Part shown: one piece after another, positions 13,128 to 21,018 of the stretch
How the letters are laid out: every line of letters begins with the position of its first letter
Numbering within the stretch: the first letter of the stretch is position 1
Assembly (NCBI GenBank): GCA_015146655.1
Contig: VKHL01000220.1
Span: forward strand, 1-36,751
From: Ochromonas danica
Taxonomy: Eukaryota > Sar > Chrysophyceae > Chromulinales > Chromulinaceae
Reading direction: 5' to 3'
DNA length: 36,751 nt
Translations under genes and position numbers: made by a program
Notes under the pieces: generated by a model
The model's database searches: none
Told to the model about the DNA's origin: nothing
Seen by the model: the letters and a program-made list of their open reading frames with translations, nothing else

Positions 13128-14900
13128 ATGCAGAGAGAAAGCAAACTATCATGGTCCTCTTCCACCTTTCAAAACGTATCTCTTCTTCTATCTACTAGTA
13201 TTTTGCAGAAGGTTGTGGTGTTCTTCCTCAATCAGTTCATTCTTTCCCGATGTAGCCCTGAACTTCTTGGCAGAGTCTCCGTCCAGCTCGAGCTCTGGCT
13301 GTCCATGTGTCTATTTCTCTCCCGGGAGAGCATTCGGATTGCTTGTCTCCGTCATGTTGTGCGAAGTGGTGAAGATTGGCAGGCTGTGGTAAATGTTTCA
13401 TGGCTAGCCTGCCCCATTGCTCTCCTGGTCGCTGCGGCACTCTTAGTGGTGTGGTTTTGGATGCCTCACTTAATCTATCCTCTTTCTCCCTCCACTCCTT
13501 CACGAAATGATTACAGTGATGTCCTTTTCCTCTTTTATACGATAGCAGCTCTAATTGAGAGTTGCGGAGAGCCATGGGTCAATGTCTGCCAGTGCGCTTT
13601 CTTCCTACAACCGCGCCTGATAGCCGAAAGTGTTGCGCTAGTGGTGAAGAGTATCGTCCTCTTCTTGACATATATTGTACTAGACTATCGGGAGCTCTCC
13701 TTTGGTTTAGCGCAAGTTGCCTATGCGGTCTGTTTGCTGCTCGTCCACATCATTGTGGCAATGCGCGGCTTGCCAGGACAGCTACAACGCCAGAATCTCC
13801 CACCACTATCAACCTTCTCGTTTGTACCACATCTGTGGCGAGTTAGAGCTTCAAACCTTCTTTGGGGAACGTATCACTCGCTTGCACGAACGATACGAGG
13901 AGTTGCTGGTGGACTGTTGCTCAAGCAGGCACTTACCGAGGCTGACAAAATTGCTCTTGCGTTCTTCTCGCCTCCCAATGAGCAAGGACTGTATGCTCTT
14001 GCCAATAATTACGGGTCTCTCCTTGCCCGTCTAGTTTTTCTTCCTGTAGAAGACGCTGGTAGATTGACCTTCCATAAACTTGCTGCTTTGATGCGTCATG
14101 AATTGTCGCCGTCATCATTACCATCTTCTACAACAACAATAACTTCTATGCGATCAAATGGAAACTTTATCGCTCTCTTCCAGCAACTAGAGCAATTGTT
14201 ACGCTTGATGGTTGTAATTGGCAGTTTGATAGTTCTTTTCGGTCCACCTTACCTTCCTCTCCTCTTAAGGAGAGTTTTGCCCGGAGCCTGGCTAACAACT
14301 CAAGATCATTTAAATCGTCTGCTTTCCTTTTATTGTGTGTATCTCTCCACTCTAGCAGTGAATGGTGTCACAGAGGCATTCGTACAGAGTGTTTCTCCTC
14401 TGCGCGGCCTGCCTGGTTTGACGACGGGATTGTTTCTAAGCACTGCAATGTTTCTGTTGAGCATTTTCTATACAGTGCGTTTGCTCGGTAGCCTGGGCGT
14501 GGTCATTAGTAATATGGTCGGAATGATTGTTCGCATTGGATGGAATTTGAACACAATTGAGCGCTGGTATGCTGATCCAATTCTTCTCTTGGAAGAAGAG
14601 AAGAACATTGAGAGAAAGAAGGAAAAGAGTCCAGACCACTTATTTCTTTCGTCTGTCTTGCCTCTTAAGATCTACTTGTTGGTGACTTGTTGTTCTATGC
14701 TCTCTGTACAATCATCCTACCTTGCCTTTGCGCAAGGCGAAGATAAATTGTCACGAGAAGCTTTTCATTGGATTGTTGGAGTAGTCACAGGTATTGTCTA
14801 TTTGTGGCAGTCGTTCTATTTTCTATCCATTCCACAACGTGAAGCACTACTCAGTCTGATTGCTCGATTTGTCTCGCGAAGCAAGGCCAAGGAAACCTGA
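13128..14900 (+). CDS. RFT1: RFT1, dolichol-linked oligosaccharide ER membrane protein
   Basis: Single-exon multi-pass membrane protein of 590 residues (human about 540). RFT1 is needed in the ER for N-glycan precursor assembly at the Man5GlcNAc2-PP-dolichol step; whether it is itself the flippase is debated. The N-terminal signature is present: a leader containing LLLSTSILQKVVVFFLNQFI, then LGRVSVQLELWLSMCLFLSRESIRIA, the LEL...LSRE block that marks the family. Further blocks include LIESCGEPWVNVCQCAF, RTIRGVAGGLLLKQALTEADKIAL and EQGLYALANNYGSLLARLVFLPVEDAGRLTF, all typical of the MATE/flippase-like fold. About 12-14 hydrophobic helices are visible. A short poly-Ser/Thr insert (near 14105-14145) and a charged insert (EEEKNIERKKEK, near 14595) lie in loops. 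The gene is convergent with the CID-CCCH gene, only 68 bp from its stop. Confidence 0.95.
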   Translation: MQRESKLSWSSSTFQNVSLLLSTSILQKVVVFFLNQFILSRCSPELLGRVSVQLELWLSMCLFLSRESIRIACLRHVVRSGEDWQAVVNVSWLACPIALLVAAALLVVWFWMPHLIYPLSPSTPSRNDYSDVLFLFYTIAALIESCGEPWVNVCQCAFFLQPRLIAESVALVVKSIVLFLTYIVLDYRELSFGLAQVAYAVCLLLVHIIVAMRGLPGQLQRQNLPPLSTFSFVPHLWRVRASNLLWGTYHSLARTIRGVAGGLLLKQALTEADKIALAFFSPPNEQGLYALANNYGSLLARLVFLPVEDAGRLTFHKLAALMRHELSPSSLPSSTTTITSMRSNGNFIALFQQLEQLLRLMVVIGSLIVLFGPPYLPLLLRRVLPGAWLTTQDHLNRLLSFYCVYLSTLAVNGVTEAFVQSVSPLRGLPGLTTGLFLSTAMFLLSIFYTVRLLGSLGVVISNMVGMIVRIGWNLNTIERWYADPILLLEEEKNIERKKEKSPDHLFLSSVLPLKIYLLVTCCSMLSVQSSYLAFAQGEDKLSREAFHWIVGVVTGIVYLWQSFYFLSIPQREALLSLIARFVSRSKAKET

Positions 14901-14968
14901 GATACCTTTCCACGGGGATAAAAGGTAAAAGATATCGCAAGGCAGGTCTTCGTTAGCTTTTTTAACGA

Positions 14969-15968
14969 TCAGACTTTGTTATAATTAAAAAGGATTTGGA
15001 ATTGGTCTACTGGTAGGTCATAACATATCAAGTCGCCTTCCCAAGAGGGTAACACCACCTCTCGCTTCACTTCTTGGCGCCGAAAAGTAACTTCGCCGTG
15101 ATGCTTAGGCAGCTTGGAGAAAATTGGTCTATTTGAAATTCCACGGAAGAGCTCACAGATCTCGACTGCGGAGACATCCAATGACCTCTTCCTGCACTCC
15201 CTCTCAGCTCCCTCCTTCACCACTGAAGGGACATCTTCAACAGGAAGCCTCATGAGATACTGAGCGAGCGAATTAGCCTCAAAGTGATTGAAGCGACACT
15301 TCTCTCCGAAGGGGCAGCCATCGCGAAAGGGACATAAGCGAGCAGCTGGCTTGAGAGGTTCCGAAGCTTTGCTCTGCATGGACTGAGGCATATGCGGGCC
15401 AATCAATCGCATATTGCAGATTCAAATGGATATTTAAACTTACTTCACTCGAACTTTCATATGGCGCCGCAGCAGACTCTGAGGAAATGTTCTGGATTCC
15501 TACAATCGGCGCTATCGCCTGCAGCAGGGAGGGCGTGAATATCTCCTTTTTGCGCCATTCTTCCACAAATCTTTGAAGCACCACCTGTATGCCCATAAAA
15601 ATCAAAGATTTTAGGGCGTAAAATTGGCAAATAAGAAATAACAACTTTGCCTTGTCTCTGGACGGAATCTTAGCCAAGAAGCCAAATGTATCCTTGAGCC
15701 TCAGGGCGAAGCGCTTAGCGAATGTCTCTCGTTCTTTGCTATGCTGACGACATAAAGAGTCAATAACGAACACTCCAGCAATCTTGTCCTCAGTCGTGGC
15801 CTTCTTAATAAAGCGTTCGATTTCGTAGACCACCATTTTGAACTCTTGACTGTATTTATTTGCAACAGTGACCGCCTGGCGGATCTTTGAAGCAGCCACC
15901 GGGTAGGACCCACAGAGCTCTCGCAGAGCTGTTTGTAGCTCCGCTTCTCCTGACCATGATTTGGACAT
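14969..15968 (-). CDS. CID (CTD-interacting domain) plus CCCH zinc-finger protein (3 exons)
   Basis: Exons on the minus strand are 15968-15651, 15584-15444 and 15382-14969, giving about 290 residues. The first 150 residues form an RPR/CID fold, the helical domain that binds the phosphorylated C-terminal tail of RNA polymerase II (Nrd1, Pcf11, SCAF4/8). Landmarks are AASKIRQAVTVANKYSQEFK, VVYEIERFIKK, LAGVFVIDSLCRQHSKE-like text and FAKRFALRLKDTFGFL. After it comes one CCCH finger with compact spacing (C-x5-C-x5-C-x3-H in LCPFRDGCPFGEKCRFNH). The C-terminal tail is unrecognised. The first intron (15650-15585) has a GC donor. Unspliced, it would add 22 hydrophobic in-frame residues inside the CID; spliced, RDK joins VVLQRF with the usual spacing to the conserved Trp. 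The last acceptor could be at 15383 or four codons later; both keep frame. A role in Pol II termination or 3'-end processing is inferred. Confidence 0.8.
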
Positions 15969-16053
15969 TTATTGAATGCTTTTCTTCTTTTTTCTTGTTA
16001 CGATTTGCTTGCTTGTATTCACACGCAAGGGAATAATAGTGTGCATTTCTGGT

Positions 16054-16077
16054 TTTGCTGGTTTGCTGGTTTGCTGG
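16054..16077. repeat. Octanucleotide tandem repeat (tttgctgg)x3
   Basis: Three exact copies of an 8-bp unit, followed by ttgcagg, lie between the divergent CID-CCCH (start 15968, minus) and GYF membrane protein (ATG 16105) genes. Because 8 is not a multiple of 3, a change in copy number would break the upstream extension of the GYF frame. This supports the idea that 15976-16104 is not coding. Confidence 0.8.
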
Positions 16078-16104
16078 TTGCAGGGCTGTTCAACACGGAT
16101 ACCA

Positions 16105-17916
16105 ATGATCATGGTCTTGGCCTTCATCGTAGTTCTAGTGGTGCACGCGGGATTGATCTTATCAAGTTCTCCTTGGTCATCTGTTTACTACCGTGGAGGT
16201 GACGGAGTTGTGTACGGTCCCTATAGCATCGACGAACTTAATGGATGGGTGCAGGAGGGATATCTGCCAATGCACATGCTCGTGTCTCACACTCCTGATG
16301 TTGTGGAAGCATTCCCCTTGTCGGAGATCTTGTCATTGCCTTTCGATGCACAGGCAGGGCTTTCCCCTCATTTTGTAGCGGAGGAGCAGATCTTGGTGCC
16401 AACACCCGCTCATCCGCAAGAGCATCCAGTGAAAAGGAAAAAGAATGTCTCTTTTAGTCTGAGCAAGATTAAGTCCATGGCAAAGAAGGCGAGTCAATGG
16501 ATTCCCTCAAAGCTGAATCCCGTTGCATTGCATTTGGACGATTCTGTTCAGAGGCATTGGGGTGAAAACAATGAAGTTGACGAGCCTCTTCCAGCCTCCC
16601 ATATTCTCCGTGGCGAGTTTGCTGATACGAATATAAAATCAAATTCATTTACAGAACACTCTGTTCCTTCTGAAGTTGAAGAGATACTCAACCAAGATCC
16701 GCATTTCCAGGACCAAGCAGAACAGGAGCTGAAGCAGGAATTTCATGCTGACGAAGAACGGGAACTCAGACAAGAGGCCACCGAGCTGCATTGGCCGGAG
16801 GAGCGTTTTTCCGTGCGTTCTCTCAGCTCTCAAAGAGATTACTTCGACCTTTGGAACGACGTTGATCCTATGGATGACCCGTCAGGGCATCCCTTAAGTG
16901 AAAGAATAGCTCTATTGAAGCGTGTTCCTCAGTTAGTTGTACCTGGCATGCTACGCGCTGCATTGAATACAATAAACCCTAGGGGAATTATCAAGCTACT
17001 CTTTCTCCTCCCATTGCTCATCGCAAGCCGCTTGGTGGATTGCGCTCTGATTATGGTTGGCATCTCCTTGTTGCCTGTTCCTCTCTCGGTATTGTGGACA
17101 CATGCTAACGAGGACTACAAACGTGAAAATATTTATTTTGATCACTTGCTTTATGGGATGACTCGTATGCTCCGCTGTCCATTACCAATACAACGTTTGG
17201 AGTGCGTTTGGCAAGGCTTCCAGTTAGGTCTACAGACTTTCAAGCACACGATTGGCGTGGCTATTATGAGCCAACGGGATGTAAAGTTCCTTCTAGTGCT
17301 TTATATCGTGCATTTAATTCAAAATCATGTGCTTCGTCCCATCTGGCATCATCATCTTGGTGTCATACTCGGTGAGAATCGAAGAGCGAATCTCTTGTTT
17401 CTTGTTGGTCAACTTCTGCGCATTGCCTTGTTGGCTTTGGCGGCCTTGATGATTATGCCTGGATTGTGGTCACTCTCCTCTTTACAAAAGGACGCCGTTC
17501 TTGGCACAGCCATGCTCTCTTATATGCCGTTTGTATGCGTTTGCTTTGGAGCATTGTGGCAGATGTGGTTCCCACCCGCTTCATATCCTGTATCTGTTGG
17601 GCGGAGCCTTCTGATTTCTTCTCCGATTCTGCTTCTCACCATATTGTCTTCCTCGTCGTTGTTTTATCTTCAAGCCTTCACGAACCACCTGGATCTGTCA
17701 AGCGAATATTCGTCCTTGGCAGTGATTGATCGCTTGTGGAAATGGCGCGAAGACCAAGGGTTCTTGCGAGGCTTCTATGATTTGTTGCCAGCAAACTTTG
17801 TGAATGGGGCAATGCTGTGGTTGTTTGTCCTTGTCTTACCTATTTCTCTATTAGAGACATTGTTGAACAATGCTCAAGTAACAGGTCGAGCAATGAGCGA
17901 GTGGGCTAACGCGTGA
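16105..17916 (+). CDS. Signal-peptide GYF-domain multi-pass membrane protein
   Basis: Taken from the ATG at 16105, the product has 603 residues. Residues 1-25 are a strong hydrophobic leader. Residues about 27-80 are a GYF-like domain: VYYRGGDGVVYGPYSIDELNGW followed by GYLPMHMLV, matching the W/Y-Y-x-D-x-G-x-x-x-GP-[FY]-S...W...GYF core. GYF domains bind proline-rich peptides and normally act in the cytosol or nucleus. A charged, Glu-rich linker of about 200 residues follows. From about residue 290 there are roughly six hydrophobic helices (for example IIKLLFLLPLLIASRL, LLFLVGQLLRIALLALAALM, GAMLWLFVLVLPISLLETLL). The frame is open upstream to an ATG at 15976, which would add 43 residues including a second hydrophobic stretch. 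I prefer 16105 because 15976 lies 7 bp from the divergent CID gene start. I do not recognise the membrane region. Confidence 0.75.
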   Translation: MIMVLAFIVVLVVHAGLILSSSPWSSVYYRGGDGVVYGPYSIDELNGWVQEGYLPMHMLVSHTPDVVEAFPLSEILSLPFDAQAGLSPHFVAEEQILVPTPAHPQEHPVKRKKNVSFSLSKIKSMAKKASQWIPSKLNPVALHLDDSVQRHWGENNEVDEPLPASHILRGEFADTNIKSNSFTEHSVPSEVEEILNQDPHFQDQAEQELKQEFHADEERELRQEATELHWPEERFSVRSLSSQRDYFDLWNDVDPMDDPSGHPLSERIALLKRVPQLVVPGMLRAALNTINPRGIIKLLFLLPLLIASRLVDCALIMVGISLLPVPLSVLWTHANEDYKRENIYFDHLLYGMTRMLRCPLPIQRLECVWQGFQLGLQTFKHTIGVAIMSQRDVKFLLVLYIVHLIQNHVLRPIWHHHLGVILGENRRANLLFLVGQLLRIALLALAALMIMPGLWSLSSLQKDAVLGTAMLSYMPFVCVCFGALWQMWFPPASYPVSVGRSLLISSPILLLTILSSSSLFYLQAFTNHLDLSSEYSSLAVIDRLWKWREDQGFLRGFYDLLPANFVNGAMLWLFVLVLPISLLETLLNNAQVTGRAMSEWANA

Positions 17917-18103
17917 TGTATTGTAAATAGCGTCAGGCACGTCAGTGATATTCGTTTTCTGTTCTATGAGATGACTACTGTTACAGCTATTAAGGGCATG
18001 AAACTAAGCACTGATAAGATCAGATTTATGAACAATGAAATGCAACTGTGCGCTACACTATAAATACTAGAAACATCTCCACCAACTTATCGAGCAGCAT
18101 AAA

Positions 18104-19693
18104 CTAGAATGATTTTGCGGCAGCAGCCTCATTATTTGCTCGCCAATGTTCAATCGGACAGGTCTGTAGCTGTATAAGGATCGGTTGGAATATGTACAGC
18201 CACATTAGACCTCCAATGCTTCCAAAAATTGTGAGGAGAGTAAGACCGTCTACTGCTATTGAACTACTCCCCAATTCGCGGTCACTATGGTAAAATGTGA
18301 GCTTGGGCAACAAATATAGGGCAAGAACTGCTGGCCACTTCGCGCCGAGATTAGTGACAGTATTTAGGAGCGTCATATAACTGCCACCAATGGATGGATC
18401 CGATACACGCGAAAAAAAGGCCATACAAGAAGTGAAAGAAAGGCACCCGGCACACTCATTTGCCAGAAGAACAACTGTCAAGCAAGAGTAGTAAACAGGG
18501 TTGCGGAACTGATCGAACGTGGCAGTAAATTCGAAGACGCACCATAAGAGCAGTGAAGTACCCATTTTAAGTTTCAAGCCCAAAAGAAACATCCGAAGCG
18601 GATGGCGTGCAACCTGGCTGGACATAAGAGCTGGAAATAACAAGGACGTCAATAACAACATTGGAGAGATGGTCGCCAAATCGCTCTTTGTTAGCCCATA
18701 TTCGTGTAATTTGAAGATAAAGGCAGCATCTACAGAAGCAAACGGAGCCTTGCAAGTGAACAGAATGACACAAAAAATGGTCACAGTCTTCAACTTGAAG
18801 AGGCTGGTAATGTGTCGCAACGTTTGTATAACACTGGCTGAAGTCTCCTCCTTTTCTTGTATCTCAGATTCCTTTTTAAAAAAGCAAATAAATACAGTAG
18901 TGAGAAGAAATACATAACCCCAAAATGATATAAATCCTGAAAGAGATATGACAGGAGGCATTCCCAGGAAGCGTTTGCACCACATCTCGTCCGAGAGGGC
19001 TAAAAATCCTTGATTACTCAAAAAAATACCTAAGCTTTGCCCAATCGAATTTGCTACAGAGGAATAACCAACGTTGTGTCCATCCAACATAGTTAATGCC
19101 CACCCATCCACAGCAATGTCCTGCGTGGCCATCAAGAAATAGAGAAGCAAGAAGAAAGCCGTGAGAGGCAACATAGCAACTTCTTTTCCTAGAGATTTCG
19201 CGCCCACTGATTCACTACGGGGAGAAATATAATCCTTCTCATTCAGCCAGGATTCTACCAATGAAGAACAAAGAATCATGGTCAATCCAGTCAGCAACTG
19301 AACTGGAATAAGCCAAGATTTGCGTCGGCCAAAGGATGGCCAGTAATATGTATCAACTATCGGTGCCCAAAAGATCTTTAGAGAAAAGGGAATAGACACC
19401 AAGGAAAAGAGAGATAGAGACTCGTATGAACTCCCTTTATCCATCAACAAAAGTGGGATGGAAGCGCTCAGTCCCATAGGGATACCCTGCAGCATATACA
19501 GTACCAATAGGATCAGAAAAGAAACACAATCATTCCACCCCATTACACGCTGCTTATCTGCGTCATTGTCGTTGGAAAAACAACCTGCTTCTTCGGTCAT
19601 CATTAAGGGATTAAAAGTCGCTTCAGTTTTGAGACTGTTCACAGCTTCTCCTCCAAAAGATTGTTGCCTCGAGCGATGGCTGCGGATTTTCAT
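18104..19693 (-). CDS. SLC33A1: SLC33A1-like acetyl-CoA transporter (AT-1)
   Basis: Single-exon major-facilitator protein of 529 residues (human 549). The family moves acetyl-CoA into the ER/Golgi lumen for acetylation of proteins and gangliosides. The signature after the first helix is complete: LYMLQGIPMGLSASIPLLL, then LVSIPFSLKIFWAPIVDTYYW, GRRKSWLIPVQLL, and in helix 4-5 MATQDIAVDGWALTML. The second half contains APFASVDAAFIFKLHEYGL and SFTSCMAFFSRVSDPSIGGSYMTLLNTVTNLGAKW, both typical of the AT-1 family. Twelve hydrophobic helices are expected and enough are visible. The N-terminal 45 residues are polar and cytosolic. The gene converges with the GYF membrane protein gene (187 bp between stops) and is head-to-head with the DUF3605-like gene. 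Confidence 0.93.
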   Translation of the reverse strand: MKIRSHRSRQQSFGGEAVNSLKTEATFNPLMMTEEAGCFSNDNDADKQRVMGWNDCVSFLILLVLYMLQGIPMGLSASIPLLLMDKGSSYESLSLFSLVSIPFSLKIFWAPIVDTYYWPSFGRRKSWLIPVQLLTGLTMILCSSLVESWLNEKDYISPRSESVGAKSLGKEVAMLPLTAFFLLLYFLMATQDIAVDGWALTMLDGHNVGYSSVANSIGQSLGIFLSNQGFLALSDEMWCKRFLGMPPVISLSGFISFWGYVFLLTTVFICFFKKESEIQEKEETSASVIQTLRHITSLFKLKTVTIFCVILFTCKAPFASVDAAFIFKLHEYGLTKSDLATISPMLLLTSLLFPALMSSQVARHPLRMFLLGLKLKMGTSLLLWCVFEFTATFDQFRNPVYYSCLTVVLLANECAGCLSFTSCMAFFSRVSDPSIGGSYMTLLNTVTNLGAKWPAVLALYLLPKLTFYHSDRELGSSSIAVDGLTLLTIFGSIGGLMWLYIFQPILIQLQTCPIEHWRANNEAAAAKSF

Positions 19694-19795
19694 TGATTAC
19701 ACTTCACTTATAAAAGGTTCTGCTAGAAAGAAGGGAATCGATCCCATCAATCCCATCCCAGAGAATCCTGTTGCTCGCTCTGTCAGCTCACAGCT

Positions 19796-19820
19796 GCTGT
19801 GCTGTGCTGTGCTGTGCTGT
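19796..19820. repeat. Pentanucleotide microsatellite (gctgt)x5
   Basis: Five uninterrupted copies of gctgt lie in the 258-bp space between the divergent starts of the SLC33A1-like gene (19693, minus) and the DUF3605-like gene (19952, plus). The tract is in probable promoter or 5' UTR sequence, where copy-number change could alter spacing without touching protein. Confidence 0.9.
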
Positions 19821-19951
19821 CACATGCTCTCGCTTGTTCGAGAATGTGTCCCTTCAGAGAATTCCAGGGAAAAGTTTGAAATATCGAGTTAAAACTCGTC
19901 TGCGCCAATCGTTCGTTCAAAACAAAACAGATCATTGCCAATCACCACTTC

Positions 19952-20791
19952 ATGCTCCACTCCAAAACCGCTTCATCTATTTCTGATGAGATGCGAACTG
20001 CTTCACCACTATCTCGTTTGCCTGCTCTACCAAATAACTCGGATGGAAGAGATCTGAACCTCGTAAAAAGTAACTTTTGTAATAACTTTGTCGCCTCACC
20101 CCATCGTCCTCGTTGTCACTCTCAAAGCAAACGCATTCGTCGTTGTGTTAATGATTTCAGCGATCGATACCACGTATCCAAGCGCTCTCGCTCATCGTGC
20201 GCAGATTCTATTTCAACCCTTACGTCTTCCTCAACCACTTCTTCTGTTTGTTGTTTTCGCCGTCGCTGCTCGGACTTGCCACTAGAGTGGTGGGAGCGAA
20301 GTGAAGGATGTAAGCGTGCTAAATCTCTCCACACTGAGCGCATCGATCGATTGTGTGACAGCCGCGAGGACCTTGTTCTGCTCACTACACTGTGGCAAGA
20401 CGACATCGTATTGGAACCAAATATGTTTCCATGTAAGTTATTGACTTGTGAATACAATTCTAAAATTTTAATCTTTTTCTTTTTTGTAGATGATACTCCA
20501 TGGGGCATTGAGCATTACACGTTGTGGAGTACTCGAGAGCTGGATCATGAAGAAGTCGTTGCCTTTGTCGACCGCTGGCTGGCCAAGAATATGCCGAACG
20601 TTAGAAGATGGCAGTACGATGACAATAGTGGTGATCGATCTATTTTACTGTTTCATGTGCATGTGTTTATCGAGACCAAACCCTTCAGCTTTAACCCTCG
20701 TCCCAGCCAGCAATACTTTCCGCCACATGTTCAGCAGAGCGTAATACCTCCCTCTTCATCCTTTCCTCCTTGGCGCGAGTGTCCTCCTTGA
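19952..20791 (+). CDS. DUF3605-like protein (2 exons)
   Basis: Exons are 19952-20432 and 20490-20791 (intron 57 nt, phase 1), giving 260 residues. The N-terminal 115 residues are Ser/Arg-rich, low in conservation and possibly disordered. The folded part runs from about 115 to 230: LPLEWWERS, then DDIVLEPNMFPYDTPWGIEHY across the splice junction, TLWSTRELDHEEVVAF, WLAKNMPNVRRWQYDDN, and RSILLFHVHVFIE. The FPY-x-x-P-x-G-I-E-H-[YW]-x-x-W core with a downstream H-x-H-V resembles the DUF3605 family known mainly from fungi and algae. Its biochemical function is not known to me, and the two conserved histidines invite the idea of an active or metal site, which is only a guess. The C-terminal 35 residues are Pro/Ser-rich. 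Confidence 0.8.
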   Translation: MLHSKTASSISDEMRTASPLSRLPALPNNSDGRDLNLVKSNFCNNFVASPHRPRCHSQSKRIRRCVNDFSDRYHVSKRSRSSCADSISTLTSSSTTSSVCCFRRRCSDLPLEWWERSEGCKRAKSLHTERIDRLCDSREDLVLLTTLWQDDIVLEPNMFPCKLLTCEYNSKILIFFFFVDDTPWGIEHYTLWSTRELDHEEVVAFVDRWLAKNMPNVRRWQYDDNSGDRSILLFHVHVFIETKPFSFNPRPSQQYFPPHVQQSVIPPSSSFPPWRECPP

Positions 20792-21018
20792 CCGATAATT
20801 TCCCAGATCTTTAGCTTGTTTGGTACCTCTTCAGATCTTCAGCTTCACTGATCTATTTTGCATTGTTGACGCCTTCATTTATATAACATAATTGTGGAGT
20901 TACCAAAGTTAAAGTTAACATGTTCATGCTCCTTTTCTTTGTTTTGTCGCACACGTAAAGTCAGAAGCCACTGGACATTTTCATAAATTGTCAGGACGGT
21001 TTCATCTTCAAAAAGAAA

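Noticed and set aside
15976-16104. N-terminal extension of the GYF membrane protein from ATG 15976.
   Set aside because: It starts 7 bp from the divergent gene, contains an 8-bp tandem repeat and adds a second hydrophobic segment ahead of a good signal peptide.
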